64,000 bases of DNA from Dryas octopetala (taxonomy: Eukaryota; Streptophyta; Magnoliopsida; Rosales; Rosaceae): assembly GCA_963921425.1 (NCBI GenBank), contig OY992833.1, forward strand, positions 9,217,738-9,281,737. Direction: 5' to 3'. The number at the start of each line of letters is the position of its first letter. Position 1 is the stretch's first letter. The notes beneath the pieces are model-generated. The model was given only the letters and a program-made list of their open reading frames with translations. It was not told where the DNA came from and did no database searches. Shown piece by piece: positions 34,901 to 45,808 of the stretch. The translations under genes and the position numbers were made by a program.

Positions 34901-36598
34901 TCTAGCTAAAAATGCTGAAATCATACAGGATGGAAAAACTTTACGCTCCCCATAAAATACTACCTCGGGTTGTTCTGGTCGATTAAAAGTTACTTTCTTA
35001 TGGAAACAATCGATGGAAGCATGATGGGTAGCCAGCCAATCCATACCCAAGATGACATCCACATCAAAAATATCTAATGGAATTAAATCGGCTTTAAAGT
35101 CTTGACCATCAATCCTAATTGGACAATCTCTAAGGATTTCACGGGCCATAAGTGAAGTTCCAGCGGGTGTAGCTATAATTAACTCATAATCTAGTGGTGT
35201 AGGCATTCGATCAGCACATAAAATAAGTCTACGTGATATGATTGAGTGTGTGGCCCCAGGGTCTATTAAAACACAAGCATTTTGTCCAAAGATGAGTAAC
35301 GTACCCATTATGACGTCCGGTGATGCTTGGGCCTCTTGTTGGGTCATAGCAAACACTCTGCCTTGAGCTCTGGGACGTCCTCTTTGGCCTCTTTGCTGTC
35401 CTCCAGCTCTACTAGCATGACTGGACTGAGTCCCACTACCCGATGCACTACCTCCAGTCTGAACTGCTCCTTGGCCCTGTTTTTGAGTCCCGGAAGTCTG
35501 TCCCGATCCAAAAGTGGATCCCGAAGTCCCACTATCTCCATGATACAACAGTGGACAATCTTTCCTGAGATGTCCCTGCTGGCCACAATGGAAGCAACCG
35601 CTAACTCCCCTCAAACAAACTCCATCATGGCGCCTCCCACACGTGTTACATGGTGGTTGGCCAGGTCCGTGGGGTCGACTTCCTTGCGACCCTCTCTCCG
35701 GTACGGTGCTCCGAGCTGAACTGCCCACAGATTGATGGCTGGAGCTATGACTCTGCCCTGATCCTCTACTACCACCAGAACCACTTCTGTAACCTCTGTA
35801 TCCACCACTTCCGGATGAACCAGAGCTGAAACTTCCTCTTTTTACTGGTCCTTGACTCGGTCCGCCAGACACAACACTCTGAGGGTGATGGCGTCTCGTA
35901 CCACCCCGGTTCCGTTCTGAGAGAGACCTCTCCACCTTCATAGCGGCCTCCCTTAAGTTGGGGTAGCTAGTATGGACGGCTGCAGCAACCACTGTACGAA
36001 TCTCCTCCCGTAAGCCATCCTCAAATCGAGAGCACTTGTCTCTCTCATCAGCCACAAGTTGAGGACAGAATCGAGACAACTCAGTAAACTTCCTCTCATA
36101 CTCTGCTACTGTCATAGTTCCTTGCCTCAACCTCTGAAATTCTGCTCTCTTTTCATCACAGTAGACCCGAGGATAATACTGCTCGTAAAAAGCTCTCCTA
36201 AATCGATCCCAAGTACATTCCTCGGCAGCGAGTCCCACCTTTTCGGACTCCCACCAATGATATGCATCGCCTTCTAGCAAAAAAGGAGCTAGGACCATCT
36301 TCTGATCCTCTGGGCATCTCATAACATCAAATATTCTCTCCAACCTCACGATCCAATCATTGGCAACGCTGGGATCAGTAGTGCCCCTAAAATCAGTGGC
36401 CCCAAGCTTCCGAGCTCGTTCAATACTATAATCTCCTTCAGCTGGGCCACGAGTGCGCACGACATTAGTCACCGCCTCAACTAAACGGTCTACGGTCTGC
36501 TCTAATCCAGGTGCAGCCTCATCTGCACCCTGAGCTACTCTATGACGGTTTCCCCGCGGACGGCCACGTCGAGGAAGCATTGTACCTAAAAAAAACAC
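31925..36598 (-). CDS. gag-pol: Tekay/Del chromovirus Gag-Pol polyprotein, intact (1557 residues)
   Basis: One uninterrupted frame. Gag core about 65-200 ([20 protein letters not shown]), Ser/Gly-rich linker, CCHC knuckle about 335-348 ([14 protein letters not shown]). Protease near 444 has DPGATHS, where D-S-G is also common. RT about 640-830 has [11 protein letters not shown]. RNase H starts near 929 (IYSDAS). Integrase zinc motif about 1150-1185 ([27 protein letters not shown]); catalytic D, D, E near 1212, 1271 and 1308 ([20 protein letters not shown]). The C-terminal chromodomain about 1505-1550 ([18 protein letters not shown]) defines a chromovirus and probably guides integration to chromatin marks. 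The start is the first ATG; a second Met at residue 7 ([10 protein letters not shown]) may be the real start. All key residues I checked are present. Confidence 0.97.
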   Translation of the reverse strand: MFFLGTMLPRRGRPRGNRHRVAQGADEAAPGLEQTVDRLVEAVTNVVRTRGPAEGDYSIERARKLGATDFRGTTDPSVANDWIVRLERIFDVMRCPEDQKMVLAPFLLEGDAYHWWESEKVGLAAEECTWDRFRRAFYEQYYPRVYCDEKRAEFQRLRQGTMTVAEYERKFTELSRFCPQLVADERDKCSRFEDGLREEIRTVVAAAVHTSYPNLREAAMKVERSLSERNRGGTRRHHPQSVVSGGPSQGPVKRGSFSSGSSGSGGYRGYRSGSGGSRGSGQSHSSSHQSVGSSARSTVPERGSQGSRPHGPGQPPCNTCGRRHDGVCLRGVSGCFHCGQQGHLRKDCPLLYHGDSGTSGSTFGSGQTSGTQKQGQGAVQTGGSASGSGTQSSHASRAGGQQRGQRGRPRAQGRVFAMTQQEAQASPDVIMGTLLIFGQNACVLIDPGATHSIISRRLILCADRMPTPLDYELIIATPAGTSLMAREILRDCPIRIDGQDFKADLIPLDIFDVDVILGMDWLATHHASIDCFHKKVTFNRPEQPEVVFYGERKVFPSCMISAFLARRLLRKGCMGYLAHIIDTRASEKKLEDLPVVRDFPDVFPEDLPGLPPEREIDFTIDLIPGAAPISQAPYRMAPAELKELKIQLQELVEKGFIRPSVSPWGAPVLFVKKKDGTMRLCIDYRQLNKVTVRNQYPLPRIDDLFDQLRGAKVFSKIDLRSGYHQLRIKEADIPKTAFRTRYGHYEFLVMPFGLTNAPAVFMDLMNRVFHAYLDQFVVVFIDDILIYSRSDKDHEEHLRTVLKILEENRLYAKFSKCQFWLDRVGFLGHVISAEGIMVDPQKVEAVKNWERPTSVLEVRSFLGLAGYYRRFVEGFSKLSAPLTRLTRKGVKYEWSDECEKSFQELKDRLTSAPVLTLPDGNSGLVIYSDASRQGLGCVLMQNDKVVAYASRQLKKHELNYPTHDLELAAIVFALKIWRHYLYGASCQIFTDHKSLKYLFTQKELNLRQRRWLELIKDYDCTIEYHPGKANVVADALSRKASGSLAYLRTVHLPLLVELRATGANLTISETGALLASFQVRPTLLDKIREAQLQDSLLMKLKNEIEKGLRADYSVKDDGALVMGTRLCVPANETLRKEILEEAHSSAYAMHPGSTKMYRTLREHYWWPGMKRDIAEFVARCLICQQVKAERQKPSGLMQPLPIPEWKWEHITMDFLFKLPRTQSGHDGIWIVVDRLTKSAHFLPIRENYTLDKLAKLFVDEIVRLHGAPVSIVSDRDSRFTSRFWESLQRAMGTKLRFSTAFHPQTDGQSERTIQTLEDMLRTCALQFKGNWDTHLPLMEFAYNNSYHSSIGMAPYEALYGRQCRTPICWNEVGERKLVGPEYIQMTTDKIQIIKNRLKAAQDRQKSYADNRRKDLEFEVGDKVFLKLSPWKGVVRFGKRGKLSPRFIGPYEITERIGQVAYRLALPMELSRIHDVFHVSMLRKYRPDPSHILENQPIELREDLSYEEQPVEILDRRDQVLRTKTIPLVKVLWRNHTVEEATWEPEDQMRAQYPHLFP

Positions 36599-36649
36599 AA
36601 AATTTTATAAATTTACTGAAGGGACACTGGTACAACAAAATGAAACCTA

Positions 36650-36662
36650 GGCTCTGATACCA
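36650..36662 (-). other. Primer-binding site of the Tekay element
   Basis: Minus strand TGGTATCAGAGCC, complementary to initiator tRNA-Met, three bases from the LTR end at 36666. Confidence 0.93.
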
Positions 36663-36665
36663 AGT

Positions 36666-38891
36666 TGACAGGACCGCCCCCGAATTTCCACCCTGAAAAT
36701 CCGGTGAGGTCCTGCGGGATCCAAAATCAAGGGAAAATCCTACCGAAAATTCGGCAGAACCTCCCCTGAAAATGGCCTAACCCAAAATTTTATAACCTGT
36801 TAAAAACACTTCTATAGTTTTCAACTTCCCTACCACAACCAAAAAGGGGGTCTCCGACCCGGCAATAAGTTTACAAATTTATAGGTTACAACCAGATATC
36901 AGAACCAAACTACAACTTAAGGCTTAAAGGAAATCCTACACTATACAATGAGAAGACAAGCCTGCCTCGACGCAATAATTATGACTGGCCGCCGCTTCCA
37001 CCTGGGGAAAACATGAAACACAAAAAGTAAACTCACGGTGAGAAAGGTTCAGTGAGTGGATGAACGAGTCAAAAGATAACAAGGTTAATAAAGTAAAACA
37101 TTTTACTAATATTCTCAATTTCACAAACACAATAGATTTCCCCCATTTTAAAATATGCCTTGAACTGATAAAAAGAATGACTAAAAAATATTTTATCTAG
37201 TAAAGTTTCTAGAATAATCGTTGGCCAAATCAGTACCCATTTGACGGGCTCCACATTGGTACCGTACAAGACCGTCGCACCAAGTGGACCGTCTACTTAA
37301 CCTTCCACCCACACCGTCGTAACGCCGTCATGCGAGTGGATTGCGGTGTCCCTTGTACCGTCGCAACGCCGTCATACAAGTGGACACACAGTGGCCCTTG
37401 TACCGTCGAATCGCCGTCGTACAATAAGCCAAAGTGTCGTACGTGCTCTTAGATTGCCCTTTCCACCCACACCGTCGCAACGCCGTCATGCAAGTGGATT
37501 TAGGGTGTCCCTTGTACCGTCGAATCGCCGTCATACAAGTGGACTTATAGTGGCCCGTGTACCGTCGAATCGCCGTCGTACAACAAGCCAAAGTATCGTA
37601 CGTGCACTTAGATTGCCCTTCCACCCACACCGTCGCAACGCCGTCATGCAAGTGGATTTAGGGTGTCCCTTGTACCGTCGAATCGCCGTCATACAAGTGG
37701 ACTTATAGTGGCCCGTGTACCGTCGAATCGCCGTCGTACAACAAGCCAAAGTGCCGTACGTGCACGTAGACTACCCCCAAAGGGCGAGGCATCCCGGCAC
37801 ACGGCCCAAAGCCTATGTGTGTGCCGTGATGGGTCCCAAAGACCTACTTAATAACCGGTGGGTACTTGGTCTGGCATTTAAATTGTTTGTTTAATTATTT
37901 GATAACCCTTAGATCAAAATAACAAGTAATCTAATCCCTCTAGACTTTATTAATGCAAAACAGACTTTTCTCAATTCATTATTCATTCTTTAACTTAAAT
38001 TTTTAAAAGTACTATATAAAGAAAACCATAAAACCCATAAATCTGCAAGCAAAAGAAACTCCACTCACAATATTGGAGCCTAGTGTCGATCTCCAGATGG
38101 ATCACCTCAAGTCTCGGGAGCGTCGCCTCAAGGAGGAATACCCACTTAAACCCTCGAAATTCGGTGGTGAAATCTGGCCGGAATTTGGAAGACAAGGCCG
38201 GCGGGTCTGGGGGTTTCTTGGGCTATTTTTGCGCGTGCAAGGGAATGGGCTGACTGAAGGAGCAGCTGAGGAAGATGGCCGGCACCTGTGGAGTGGGTCG
38301 ATGGCCGGACTTGGGGGTTTTCAGGTCGGAATGTGTGCAGAGAGAAAGATGGCAGCTAAGGTTTGTTTCTGAGTGGGTACTGTACACGCGGAGGGGCTGG
38401 TTGCGAGAGGACTTTGGTGGCGTCGGCGTCGGCGCTGGTGGAAAGAGGGGGGGGGTCGCCGGAGGCAGAGGCCGGCAAGGGGTGGCTGCGATGGTGAGGG
38501 GTGATGGCTGGGGTACGCGCAGGGGAGAAGCTTCGAGAGAGAGAGAGATAGTGTAGTCGGGGAGAGAAATCTGAAATGAGAGAATTTGGGCTGATTTTTA
38601 AATTGTAGCATTTGGGCTTGAAATTACCAAATTGCCCTTTCTAGAGAATTCTCCACCTTTCCTACTAAAATTCCCAAATTGAACCTACGCGTTTAGAAAT
38701 TCGAGTTCTAATTCACCCTCTCGAACTTAAAGGCCACAAATTGAATTAAAACACTCCTCTAATACTAGAATTTCTTATAAAAATTTTAATAAGGCATGCC
38801 CAAAAGTTATATATATATATATTATTTATTTATTTATTTGTTTTATTTATTTGCAAGCAAAAGAAATAAGACTTGGGTTCGGGTCGTTACA
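36666..38891 (-). repeat. Tekay element 5' LTR
   Basis: Same sequence as 29659-31882 shifted by 7007 bases, with four substitutions and a 2-base indel, all right of 38460. As the promoter LTR it would start transcription leftward. It contains the 158-bp array at 37303-37776. Confidence 0.97.
37303..37776 (+). repeat. 158-bp tandem repeats in the second Tekay LTR, 3 copies
   Basis: Identical in position and, as far as I can see, in sequence to the array at 30296-30769. Confidence 0.93.
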
Positions 38892-39840
38892 ATGATGTTC
38901 GAGATGAGCTTAGATCGGCAGTGACAGTGAGCTAGTTTATATGCTATCGATTATTATTATTTAAAGTTTAATTAAATATATTACCAACTTGTTCACTAAC
39001 TTGTTTATTACATGCTTTTAGGTGAATTCTGAGATTGACCTGACTGATCTTATAATGTTCAATTATGTTGATTAGATCATGCGGGCGCGCTACAGGGGCT
39101 TCAAGCACAGTTTGGGATGTTAATATAAAAAGATGGCTTCACATGAAGCAGCAAAAGCTAACCCACCTTCTATCATGGAACAAAGAGTTGACGAGTGGAT
39201 GTGGCTGTGGCTGTGTGATCATTTTACAAGTCCACAATACCAGGTAGCCTAATTAATTATTTTAATGGGCTGAGTTAACATGTTGTACATTAATTATTTT
39301 ATGTGTTGTGAAGAAGTCCATCACTGAGCCTAAAAGAGCTAATAAACAGCTAATAAACAAAAACCAAAAGAATCATAATACCGAATGATTAGCACATCAA
39401 GAACATATGCTTTGACTTGGGTGGTGTACATGTTCAAGAAGTAACCAACTGTTAAATCGTTCTGACCAATATCAAAGGTGTACAAGGCACGAGAGAAGTC
39501 CTCTGGTTTAGGCAATAGGTGTTCAAAAACTCCACCTACATTGCAATTAATCTTCTGCTTTAGCCTTTAGTAGTATAAAAGTACAAGCATGCAAGTACAA
39601 CCTTTTCTATTATTCTTTATGCCATTACAGCCTTTTCTATTATTCTATACTTTGTTTTGCTTTTCATCAGTATAATATCTTGGGAATCAAAATTGGCGAT
39701 ACTGATATTTGATATGTTCACATACTCATTGCAGAAACGATCTAAGGCCAACACTGACAACCGAAAGCATATGTTATGGGACCATCGTGGGGGATCACGT
39801 CCGTTTGCTCTCTACTATCAGGATGAAATTGATGTAAGTT

Positions 39841-41230
39841 TATCCCTAAACCCTTAATTTAATATATTTATTTTTCCAAACCCAGGTCAAAACAAATTAA
39901 GGGAGTAATTAATTTCTGTATGTTGGGATATTTCAGTAGCTAATTATTATATACGTATATTTAAAATTTTATTTTATATATTTATATTTCCTTTTGAGCT
40001 CAATGTATATAAAACCCAATTTCTAGGGTCTTGCATGCATTATGCACACGGGGAAATTCATTCCATTTTATGTAGTTGGCCACTTTACTTGATTTTGTAT
40101 ATATATTTGACTTTATATATGTATATCATCTATGTGAATGGTTAGGGGGTCAGTAAACTTGACTTTTGTTTAGGATGATGTGTGGTGCTGTAATAAAAAG
40201 TGTCTTGTAGGAAAAAGTGGAACTAGAATTGTGGGAAAAGATGTGGCTAGCAAAGTTTGGGATGATGTGTTGTGTTGTAAGCCCCTATTTCTTCTTTTTG
40301 CTTGTTTTGTTGCAACAGTTGCTATGGGTGGAAGGACATATCATAAACAGGGAAGTACTAAGTAAGAATTTAAAAAGGAAAAGGGTAAGACTTTGTTTTT
40401 TCCAAGTTTTGACCGAGTCTTCAATATTGGGTATTCAGTTTCTGAGATTCTTTTTTTGGCCTAAAAGGCATTATAGTAGTAGATTTGGGATCCTTACATT
40501 AAAAGATAGGGAGCCAGGTTTTTTGCTTCATTTGGGGAATGCTTAGACTTGGCTTTTTGTTGGATCTATAACTACAAGTCTACAACTAGCAGAGAGGAAA
40601 ATCAAGTTCAAGAGAGGTAATCATAGAGTAAATTCCAAAGTATCATGGTAATTATTTATATTAAATAGAACCTGTGGGAAAATCAAGGTCAAGAGAGGTA
40701 AAAAGTAGCATTCTATACATTCAAAACATGATAAATTCAAGATTATGTTTTCTTATAATTAATCAGTAGTACAAATACAAGGATCTTTCAGCTTAACTAA
40801 TTAAGACTTTGATCTTAGCCTTCCTAGAGCTAATTTTGTTGTGATAATAATTCTGATGGCAATTGTATAAAGTTATAAATGTACTGCATTCCCTTGTTTG
40901 AATGTATAAGTGCAATGTGCTGCGTAGTTTTATACAGCCCCTATTGTTTATTAGGACTATAGTAGATGGTCATGTAGCCTATTTCTAAGAACCAAAATAG
41001 GTTGTCTTTAAATCTCTTTTATTTTTAATATTTTCAGGCAGGTGCCAACATTGTCACCTAAACTACTTATGAGGACAAACTGTATCCGTTTGTCACGTAA
41101 AGTCTAATGCCACGGGGATCTAGCGACAAACCTGGCGACAAAATTCGTTTGTCACGTAACTTATTTGGAGACAAATAGTAAGTTTCAGTGATAAATTTTG
41201 TTTGTCTCAAAAACAAATTCTGTTTTAGTG
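39841..41230 (+). other. CACTA 3' region and right subterminal repeats
   Basis: 39841-41030 is AT-rich with no recognised protein; open frames at 40180-40546 match nothing I know. From 41040 to 41220 gacaaa and ttgtcac words recur (for example gcgacaaacctggcgacaaa), mirroring the left end, then the TTTTAGTG terminus. Confidence 0.6.
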
Positions 41231-41999
41231 CCCTCTAAACCCAGCGTATGTTGCTTGGAAAAAATCTGATGGGTTACTCCGAGGGTGGATCACTGGCACC
41301 TTGTCAGAAGAAGTTCTTGCAGCTGTAGTCGGACTTGACTCAGCCTCTGATGTTTGGAAGGCACTCTCACGCGCTTTTGCCCAAGACTCCAAAGAAAGGG
41401 AATTTTATCTCCAGCAATGACTGAGGATGCATAAAAAGGGAAATTCTTCCCTCACTAATTACTTGTATTTAAGAGTATTTGTGACGATCTTGCTGCCATT
41501 GGCAAGACAGTCCCTGACAGAAATAAAGTCTCAGCCTTGTTTACCGAATTTGGTTTAGGGTATGAATCTTTCGACACCACCATGCTCAAGCCACCTACTC
41601 CACCATATGATGAAGTTGTTCTTCTTCTCAAATCTCATGAAAATATCAAGTTACTATATGCTACAGAGAGTGTGAACCACAATATGGCTTTTGTGAGTCA
41701 GCGCCAAGACACCAACAGGTCTCGTCCTAGAGCAAATACCTTTTCATCTCGAGGTTGTGGGTTCACTCAATTTAGCCGTAGTACTTATGGCAGCCGTTTC
41801 AATCCTTCCTCATCTGATCCTCTGCCAAAAAATTCCTCCCGCAGTGATAATGCAAAAGGTTAATTTTGTCAAATTTGTTCTAAACCTAATCTACGGTGCT
41901 GTCATAGGTTTAATTAGGCCTATCAGCATGGGGATATTCCAAATGCACTCGCTGCCCTCACCCTTTATGATAACCAAGATAAAGCTTAGTTTCCCGATA

Positions 42000-43400
42000 C
42001 TGGTGCCAGTGCACATATGACACCAGATCCTGATAAGCTAAATTCTTTATCACCATATTTTGGACCCGAGAAAATTATGGTTGGTAATGGGAATTTCTTG
42101 CCGATTACTCATGTTGGTAACGCTTCTATTCCAACCGGTGATACTACATTGTGTTTGAATGATGTTTTATTGGTGCCGGATATTAAAAAGTTTGATTTCA
42201 GTGAGTCAGTTAACCTCTGAGTTTCCTTATCAATTTGTTTTCTCCAGTGATGGTTTGATCATTAAGCATAAGGAAACACAGTAGATCATGACGAGCGGAA
42301 AGAGGAGCGGTGACTTGTATGCTCTTCATCCCAAGAATAAGGAGTTGTACTTTTCAAATAGATCCACTACCGTTTCTGGACCAACCTGGCATCGCCATTT
42401 GGTACACACTCATCCTCATATTTTGGAATTTTATGTCGCAATAAAATGATTTCTTGTTCTACTTCAGATTTGAATAAAAGTGTCTATACTAGTTGCCAAA
42501 TGGCTAAGTCCTTTCGATTACCTTTTATTTCAACTCATAAGAAGGCTGTTGGATTGTTTGACCGTGTTCATTGTGATTTATAGGGTCTGGCACCAGTTTC
42601 ATCTTGTTAGCGATTTCAGTATTATGTTATTTTTATTGATGAATATTCCAGATTCACTTGGCTATTTCCACTGAAACTTAAGAGTGATTTTACTCAATGC
42701 TTTATAAATTTCCATCTCTTTGTTCACACTCAATTTGGCAAGGAAATTCGAATATTTTAGTTTGATGGTGGTGGAGAGTTTACAGATACAACTTTTCTCA
42801 ATTATTTGATTGCTAACGGTATTCTTCATTATAAGTCCTGCCCCCACACACCTGAACATAATGGCATGGCTGAACGAAAACATCGGAATATTACTGAGCT
42901 TGGGCTTACTTTGTTGTTCCATGGTGATGTACCTAAGAGGTTTTGGGTTGAGGCCTTTAGCAGAGCTGTTTGGTTAATTAATCGACTCCCTACAAAAGTT
43001 TTGGATGTGAAATCTCCTTATGAATTTTTGTATTCTTCTACTCCAGAGTATGGCTATCTTCAGACATTTGGTTCTCGGTGTTTCCCATATTTGCGACCGT
43101 ATGTGAAAAATAACGGTCTTTGCCATATGCCTTCTTGGGCTACTGTGATCAATACAAAGGGTATCGATGCTTTCATCCACCTACTGGGAGAGTATATTTC
43201 GCGGCATGTGGTTTTTGATGAGGCATCCTTCCCTTTTAAGGATCCAGGTTCATTATTTAATGCCATGTTTACTTCTAATCTTACTGATCTTGCTTCTTTT
43301 GGTGATTGGCTTACAGTTCCATCAGTTTCTACTTCCGTTGGGCTTCCTAGTTCTCCTCCTTTTGATGGTCCACTCTGTCGCCTATATATGATGACGTTCT
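42000..43400 (+). pseudogene. pol: Copia protease and integrase remnants
   Basis: A protease motif DTGASAHMT lies at about 42000-42025. GAG-pre-integrase-like residues GDLYALHPKN and WHRHL lie near 42310-42400, and the integrase catalytic part is broken across frames between 42450 and 42800. The integrase C-terminal half (42806-43402) reads HTPEHNGMAERKHR, FWVEAFSRAVWLINRLP and QTFGSRCFPYLRPY. Several stops and shifts separate the pieces. It belongs to the same element as the RT frame at 43732. Confidence 0.85.
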
Positions 43401-43731
43401 AGCCGATCCAGCCCCTCTGTCACCTATATACGATGACATTCCAGCTGATTCAGCCCCTTCAACACCAGTCTCTCCTAAAGTTATGTCACTTGTTGTTGTT
43501 GCAACTCCAGCCACCATGTTGCCTGCTTCTATCTCTCTTGCTGCTCCTACCATTTCAGCACCTACGTCCTCTGTTGTTGCCATTCCACAATCTAGTCGTT
43601 ATGCCATGGTTACATGGTCCCAATCTGGGGTTGTCAAGCCGAATTCGAAGTATTTTTTAGCAGCTTCCAATCTTCCCACCAAGCCTAAGTCTGTTCGCTC
43701 TGCTATGAAACATCAAGGCTGATTTGCTACC

Positions 43732-45216
43732 ATGCAAGAAGAACTTCTTGCTTTTTCTGTCAATGACACTTGGGATTTGGTTCCATGGGATTCTCTTTGT
43801 AATGTTGTGGGCTGCAAATGGGTCTTTAAGACCAAGTTAAAAACTGATGGTTCTCTTGAACACCTTAAGGCTCGTTTGGTGGCCAAGGGTTTTTCCCAAA
43901 TTCTTGGACTTGATTTTCTTTTGACATTCTCTCCAGTTGTTAAACCTACCACAGTTCGCATTGTTCTCACTCTTGCACTTACTAATAAATGGGACATACA
44001 GCAGCTCGATGTTAAGAATGCATTTCTCCATGGCTACTTGATTGAGCCTGTTTTTATGGAACAACCTCCTGGCTTTCAGGATCCTACCCGGCCTGATCAT
44101 GGTTGCCGTTTAAAAAAGGCTTTATATGGTCTTCGTCAAGCCCCGAGAGCATGGTTTGATCGTTTCACCAATTTTCTTCTTGATATTGGTTTTTATTGTA
44201 GCACAGCTGATTCTTCTTTATTCAATCATCAAAGTTCTGCTGATATTCTTATTTTATTATTGTATGTTTATGATATAATTCTTACTGGTAGTAATGCTTT
44301 TCCTCTCCATGGTCTTATCCGGCGTTTTCAGCAAGAGTTTTCTATGGACTTGGGTTTTCTCATTTATTTTCTAGGTGTGGCTGTTCAACGCACTTCAGAT
44401 GGGTTGTTTCTCAATCAGTCCAAGTATGCCATGGAGCTCCTTGATCGTGCTCAGATGAGTAATTGTCGTCCTCTGTCTACCCCAATGGCTACTAAATCTG
44501 GTGCTTCTGTTGCTAATCAACCATTCTTGGATCCTCAATTTTATCGGAGCATTGTTGGTGGGTTGCAATATTTAACCTTTACCAGACCGGATATCACATT
44601 TAATGTTAACTACGCTTGTCAGCATATGCAAAATCCCACTTGGTCTCATTTTCAATTGGTGAAGCGTATTCTCCGTTATATCCATGGAGCCGTTTCTCAT
44701 GGTCTCTACCTTCGATCTTCCGCTTCTCTGGACTTGTGTGGTTTTACTGATCCAGTTGACTGGGCAGCATGTCTTGTTACTCTTCGGTCTATCACCGGGT
44801 TTTGTGTTTTTTTTAGTGCTAATTGCATTTCGTGGGCTTCAAAGAAACAGCCCACTGTTTCCCGATCGAGTTTTGAGGTTGAGTACCAGGCTTTAGCTTA
44901 TACTGCTGCTGAACTTACGTGGTTATCTTATCTTCTATGTGATCTTGGTGTCTTCTTGTCAGCTCCCCCTTTTCTTTGTAGTGATTATCTATCTGCATTG
45001 CATATGACAGTCAATCCCGTTTTCCATGAACGTTCTAAGCATGTGGCTATTGATTACCATTTCGTTTGTGAGAAGGTTGATCTTGGAACTCTCATTACCC
45101 ACTATATTTCATCTTATCTTCAGGTTGCTGATGTCTTTACCAAGCCCCTGCCTCGTCGCCTGTTTAAAGATTTTCGCATCAAACTTGGCCTTTCTCCTCC
45201 TCCCAACCAAGTTTGA
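43732..45216 (+). pseudogene. pol: Copia RT-RNase H frame, open but with a lost catalytic residue
   Basis: 494 residues open. The RT begins CKWVFKTKLKTDGSLE, followed by LDVKNAFLHGYL and YGLRQAPRAW. The active-site box is YVYDIILTG at 44263-44289, where copia RTs have YVDD, so one of the two metal-binding aspartates is Tyr (codon 44269-44271). The RNase H part shows FTDPVDWAAC in place of the usual DADWAGC pattern and SRSSFEVEYQAL in place of STEAEY. The frame stops at the usual distance before the 3' LTR. The enzyme should be inactive despite the long frame. Confidence 0.9.
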
Positions 45217-45221
45217 GGGGG

Positions 45222-45418
45222 TGTATTGGATAATGGTGCTTATGGATGTCTGGGTTGTTTTGAATTGTTTTGAATTTATTAGTTGTGATTTTGATAGGAA
45301 TAAAATTGTTATCAAGATAGGTTTGTTATCTGCATTTGTTTTGCTGAGTTATAGGAGGTGGTTGTTCTCCAGTCTCCTATAAATAAATCTTGTAACTCTT
45401 TTGTTGATTAAGTAATCA
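45222..45418 (+). repeat. 3' LTR of the short-LTR copia element
   Basis: It follows a G-rich stretch gagggggtg (45216-45223), the likely polypurine tract. It starts TGTATTGGATAATGG and ends near agtaatca. A duplication of ttgttttgaa near 45256 is absent from the 5' copy. Confidence 0.85.
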
Positions 45419-45808
45419 GTGGACCCACACTAACCGATAATCAACTATATCAACTACCTCCCTGTCAACAAAAACTGAACGAGTAGCGAGAGTAGTAACC
45501 ACACGGTACATTGTGTAAATTACAACAACCGTCCCTGGGGAACCACAACTTGCTAAGTAAACTCCACCAGTGGATTTAGGGGATCGAACACAAGGTCATC
45601 ACTATGTGACCTTTCGTCCCAAGTTAGTGGTCCAAACACTCAAACATCATAGTGTAATCAATATATCAAAATGACTGATATGTTCAATGTCATGTCAACT
45701 TCTAATGCAATCTAGACAGCAAATTCAATAATCATCCACATAATCAATTCATTATTTATTGATTATCATGCTCAGTTGTCATGTCAATTCATCATATAAT
45801 ATAGGCAA

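Larger units (their letters stand above)
29659..38891 (-). mobile_element. Full-length Ty3/Gypsy chromovirus, Tekay/Del type
   Basis: 9233 bp with LTRs of 2224 bp (29659-31882) and 2226 bp (36666-38891), flanked by a perfect 5-bp duplication atgat at 29654-29658 and 38892-38896. The element reads on the minus strand: the primer-binding site is next to the right LTR, one long polyprotein frame follows, then a polypurine tract beside the left LTR. I found four substitutions and one 2-base TA indel between the LTRs. This points to a recent insertion; with an assumed rate of 1.3e-8 per site per year it would be on the order of 70,000 years. All structural parts for autonomous movement are present. 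Confidence 0.97.
29037..39840 (+). pseudogene. TnpA-like (Transposase_24) gene, split by the Tekay element
   Basis: Exon-like pieces read forward. 29037-29330 is Ser/Pro-rich with a duplicated RPLSASG motif. 29426-29658 contains IQIEIPPFLGRP and YIVRNNAPMLCSTWDEIDD, as in Transposase_24 proteins. After the insertion come 38897-38930 and about 39023-39245 (RARYRGFKHSL, EWMWLWLCDHFTSPQYQ, with a stop near 39123). The last is about 39736-39832 (KRSKANTDNRKHMLWDHRGG), followed by a gtaagt donor. The Tekay element lies within the codon run for Asp at 29654-29658. Such proteins bind CACTA subterminal repeats. The order, after the TNP2-type gene, is as expected. Confidence 0.8.
22679..41230 (+). mobile_element. 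CACTA (En/Spm) transposon, split by a Tekay retrotransposon
   Basis: It starts CACTACAAGAAAAAC at 22679 and ends TTTTAGTG at 41230, with a 3-bp duplication ccc on both sides (22676-22678 and 41231-41233). Without the Tekay insertion it is about 9.3 kb. Subterminal regions hold repeats of gacaa/ttgtc words (22830-23170 and 41035-41220). The forward-reading interior encodes a TNP2-type transposase remnant and then a Transposase_24 (TnpA-like) gene. Both are damaged, so this is a dead formerly autonomous element. It landed in the copia gag. Confidence 0.93.
22452..41900 (+). pseudogene. gag: Copia Gag, split by the CACTA insertion
   Basis: The start at 22452 (MAATTTYPYPTTLNIANF) is followed by the UBN2-type motif NFLMWKTQIMGL. 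The frame is interrupted at 22679 by the CACTA element and resumes after 41233. The downstream part shows AYVAWKKSDGLLRGWITGTL and VWKALSRAFAQDSKEREF, then a stop near 41419, then AALTLYDN near the Gag/protease junction (about 41957). Even without the insertion, one frameshift at the junction and several stops remain, so the gene decayed independently of the insertion. Confidence 0.85.
22178..45418 (+). mobile_element. Short-LTR Ty1/copia element, split by a CACTA element
   Basis: Homologous short LTRs of about 190-200 bp begin with tattggataatggtgctt at 22180 and 45224, each with a TATA-like cctataaata. A tgtatcagagc (22379-22389) after the left LTR resembles the initiator-tRNA-Met primer site. 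The coding order, gag, protease, integrase, RT-RNase H, reads forward. Gag is cut by the 18.5-kb CACTA insertion. The LTR ends have decayed (tgt at 45222-45224 versus att at 22178-22180) and I found no target duplication. The short LTR suggests an Ale-like lineage, but that is tentative. Without insertions it is about 4.7 kb. Confidence 0.85.

Noticed and set aside
41231..45418. The copia element after the CACTA as a separate insertion
   Set aside because: Its gag resumes the frame begun at 22452 and its LTR matches the one at 22178, so both sides are one element.
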